5,296 nt of DNA, taken from Methyloprofundus sp. (GTDB lineage Bacteria > Pseudomonadota > Gammaproteobacteria > Methylococcales > Methylomonadaceae). The translations under genes were made by a program, and so were the position numbers. The stretch spans positions 1 through 5,296 of the forward strand of contig WTCN01000021.1 of the NCBI GenBank assembly GCA_013138555.1. The letters run 5' to 3'. The notes under the pieces were generated by a model. That model ran no database searches, was not told the DNA's origin, and worked only from the letters and a program-made list of their open reading frames with translations. Positions 5,255 through 5,296 of this stretch are shown here, one piece after another; position 1 is the first letter of the stretch, and every line of letters starts with the position of its first letter.

Positions 5255-5296
5255 GTAGGATGGGCAAAGGGCTTTTTCGTGCCCATCTTTTACGGT
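5255..5296. repeat. Dispersed palindromic intergenic repeat (GTAGGATGGGC type)
   Basis: GTAGGATGGGCA leads into an exact inverted pair GATGGGCA (5259-5266) and TGCCCATC (5280-5287) with a 13-base centre, followed by TTTTACGGT. This matches the layout of a short palindromic repeat (GTAGGGTGGGCA...TGCCCACC and variants, often followed by TTTACGGT) that I recall as present in many copies between genes in several gammaproteobacteria. The element probably runs past the window end. Its copy number cannot be judged here, as only one copy is visible. Confidence 0.65.

Noticed and set aside
1..5296. CRISPR array, tRNA, rRNA, or insertion sequence
   Set aside because: No regularly spaced direct repeats, cloverleaf-like segments, rRNA-like conserved stretches, transposase frames or terminal inverted repeats with target duplications were seen.

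Overview
The window looks like chromosomal DNA of a fairly AT-rich gammaproteobacterium. This rests on the closeness of the MoxR and DUF58 proteins to gammaproteobacterial subfamilies as I remember them, and on a GTAGGATGGGC...GCCCATC-type intergenic repeat at the right edge, a repeat style common in methanotroph- and Beggiatoa/Thiothrix-like genomes. The genus cannot be decided from the sequence alone.

Layout. Positions 1-220 hold no convincing gene but contain an interrupted hairpin (46-88). A minus-strand gene at 221-994 encodes a protein matching the sporadically distributed TIGR04255 family, of unknown function. A gene-free 332-base stretch (995-1326) follows, with a long inverted repeat and candidate leftward promoters. 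Next come two tandem minus-strand genes (1327-2079 and 2278-3030), both exactly 250 codons, for paralogous polytopic membrane proteins of the MCWS-starting DUF5765-like type. Counted by eye, they are identical at 204 of 250 positions without gaps. They are separated by a strong terminator built on a perfect 30-bp palindrome (2204-2233), so each copy probably has its own promoter.

The divergent spacer 3031-3266 carries a 10-bp stem-loop in the probable leader of the second paralog, a repeated TTGTGCT box, and a 14-bp perfect palindrome just upstream of a good -10 hexamer for the rightward genes. Rightward, a MoxR-family AAA+ ATPase (3267-4253) and a DUF58 protein (4253-5125) overlap by one base (TAATG) and form a translationally coupled pair. 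In this widespread module the MoxR ATPase is thought to act as a chaperone for partners with von Willebrand factor A folds, and DUF58 is the usual second gene. The later genes often found in such operons (DUF4381, vWA/BatA, vWA-TPR/BatB, BatD) are not present in the last 171 bases, which instead hold two hairpins and the dispersed repeat.

How the parts fit together: MoxR and DUF58 clearly work as a pair. I see no evidence that the membrane paralogs or the TIGR04255 protein belong to the same system, apart from the shared divergent control region. The most unusual content is the retained tandem membrane-protein pair with its similar promoter-proximal sequence but different leaders. I found no CRISPR array, tRNA, rRNA, transposase or integrase.
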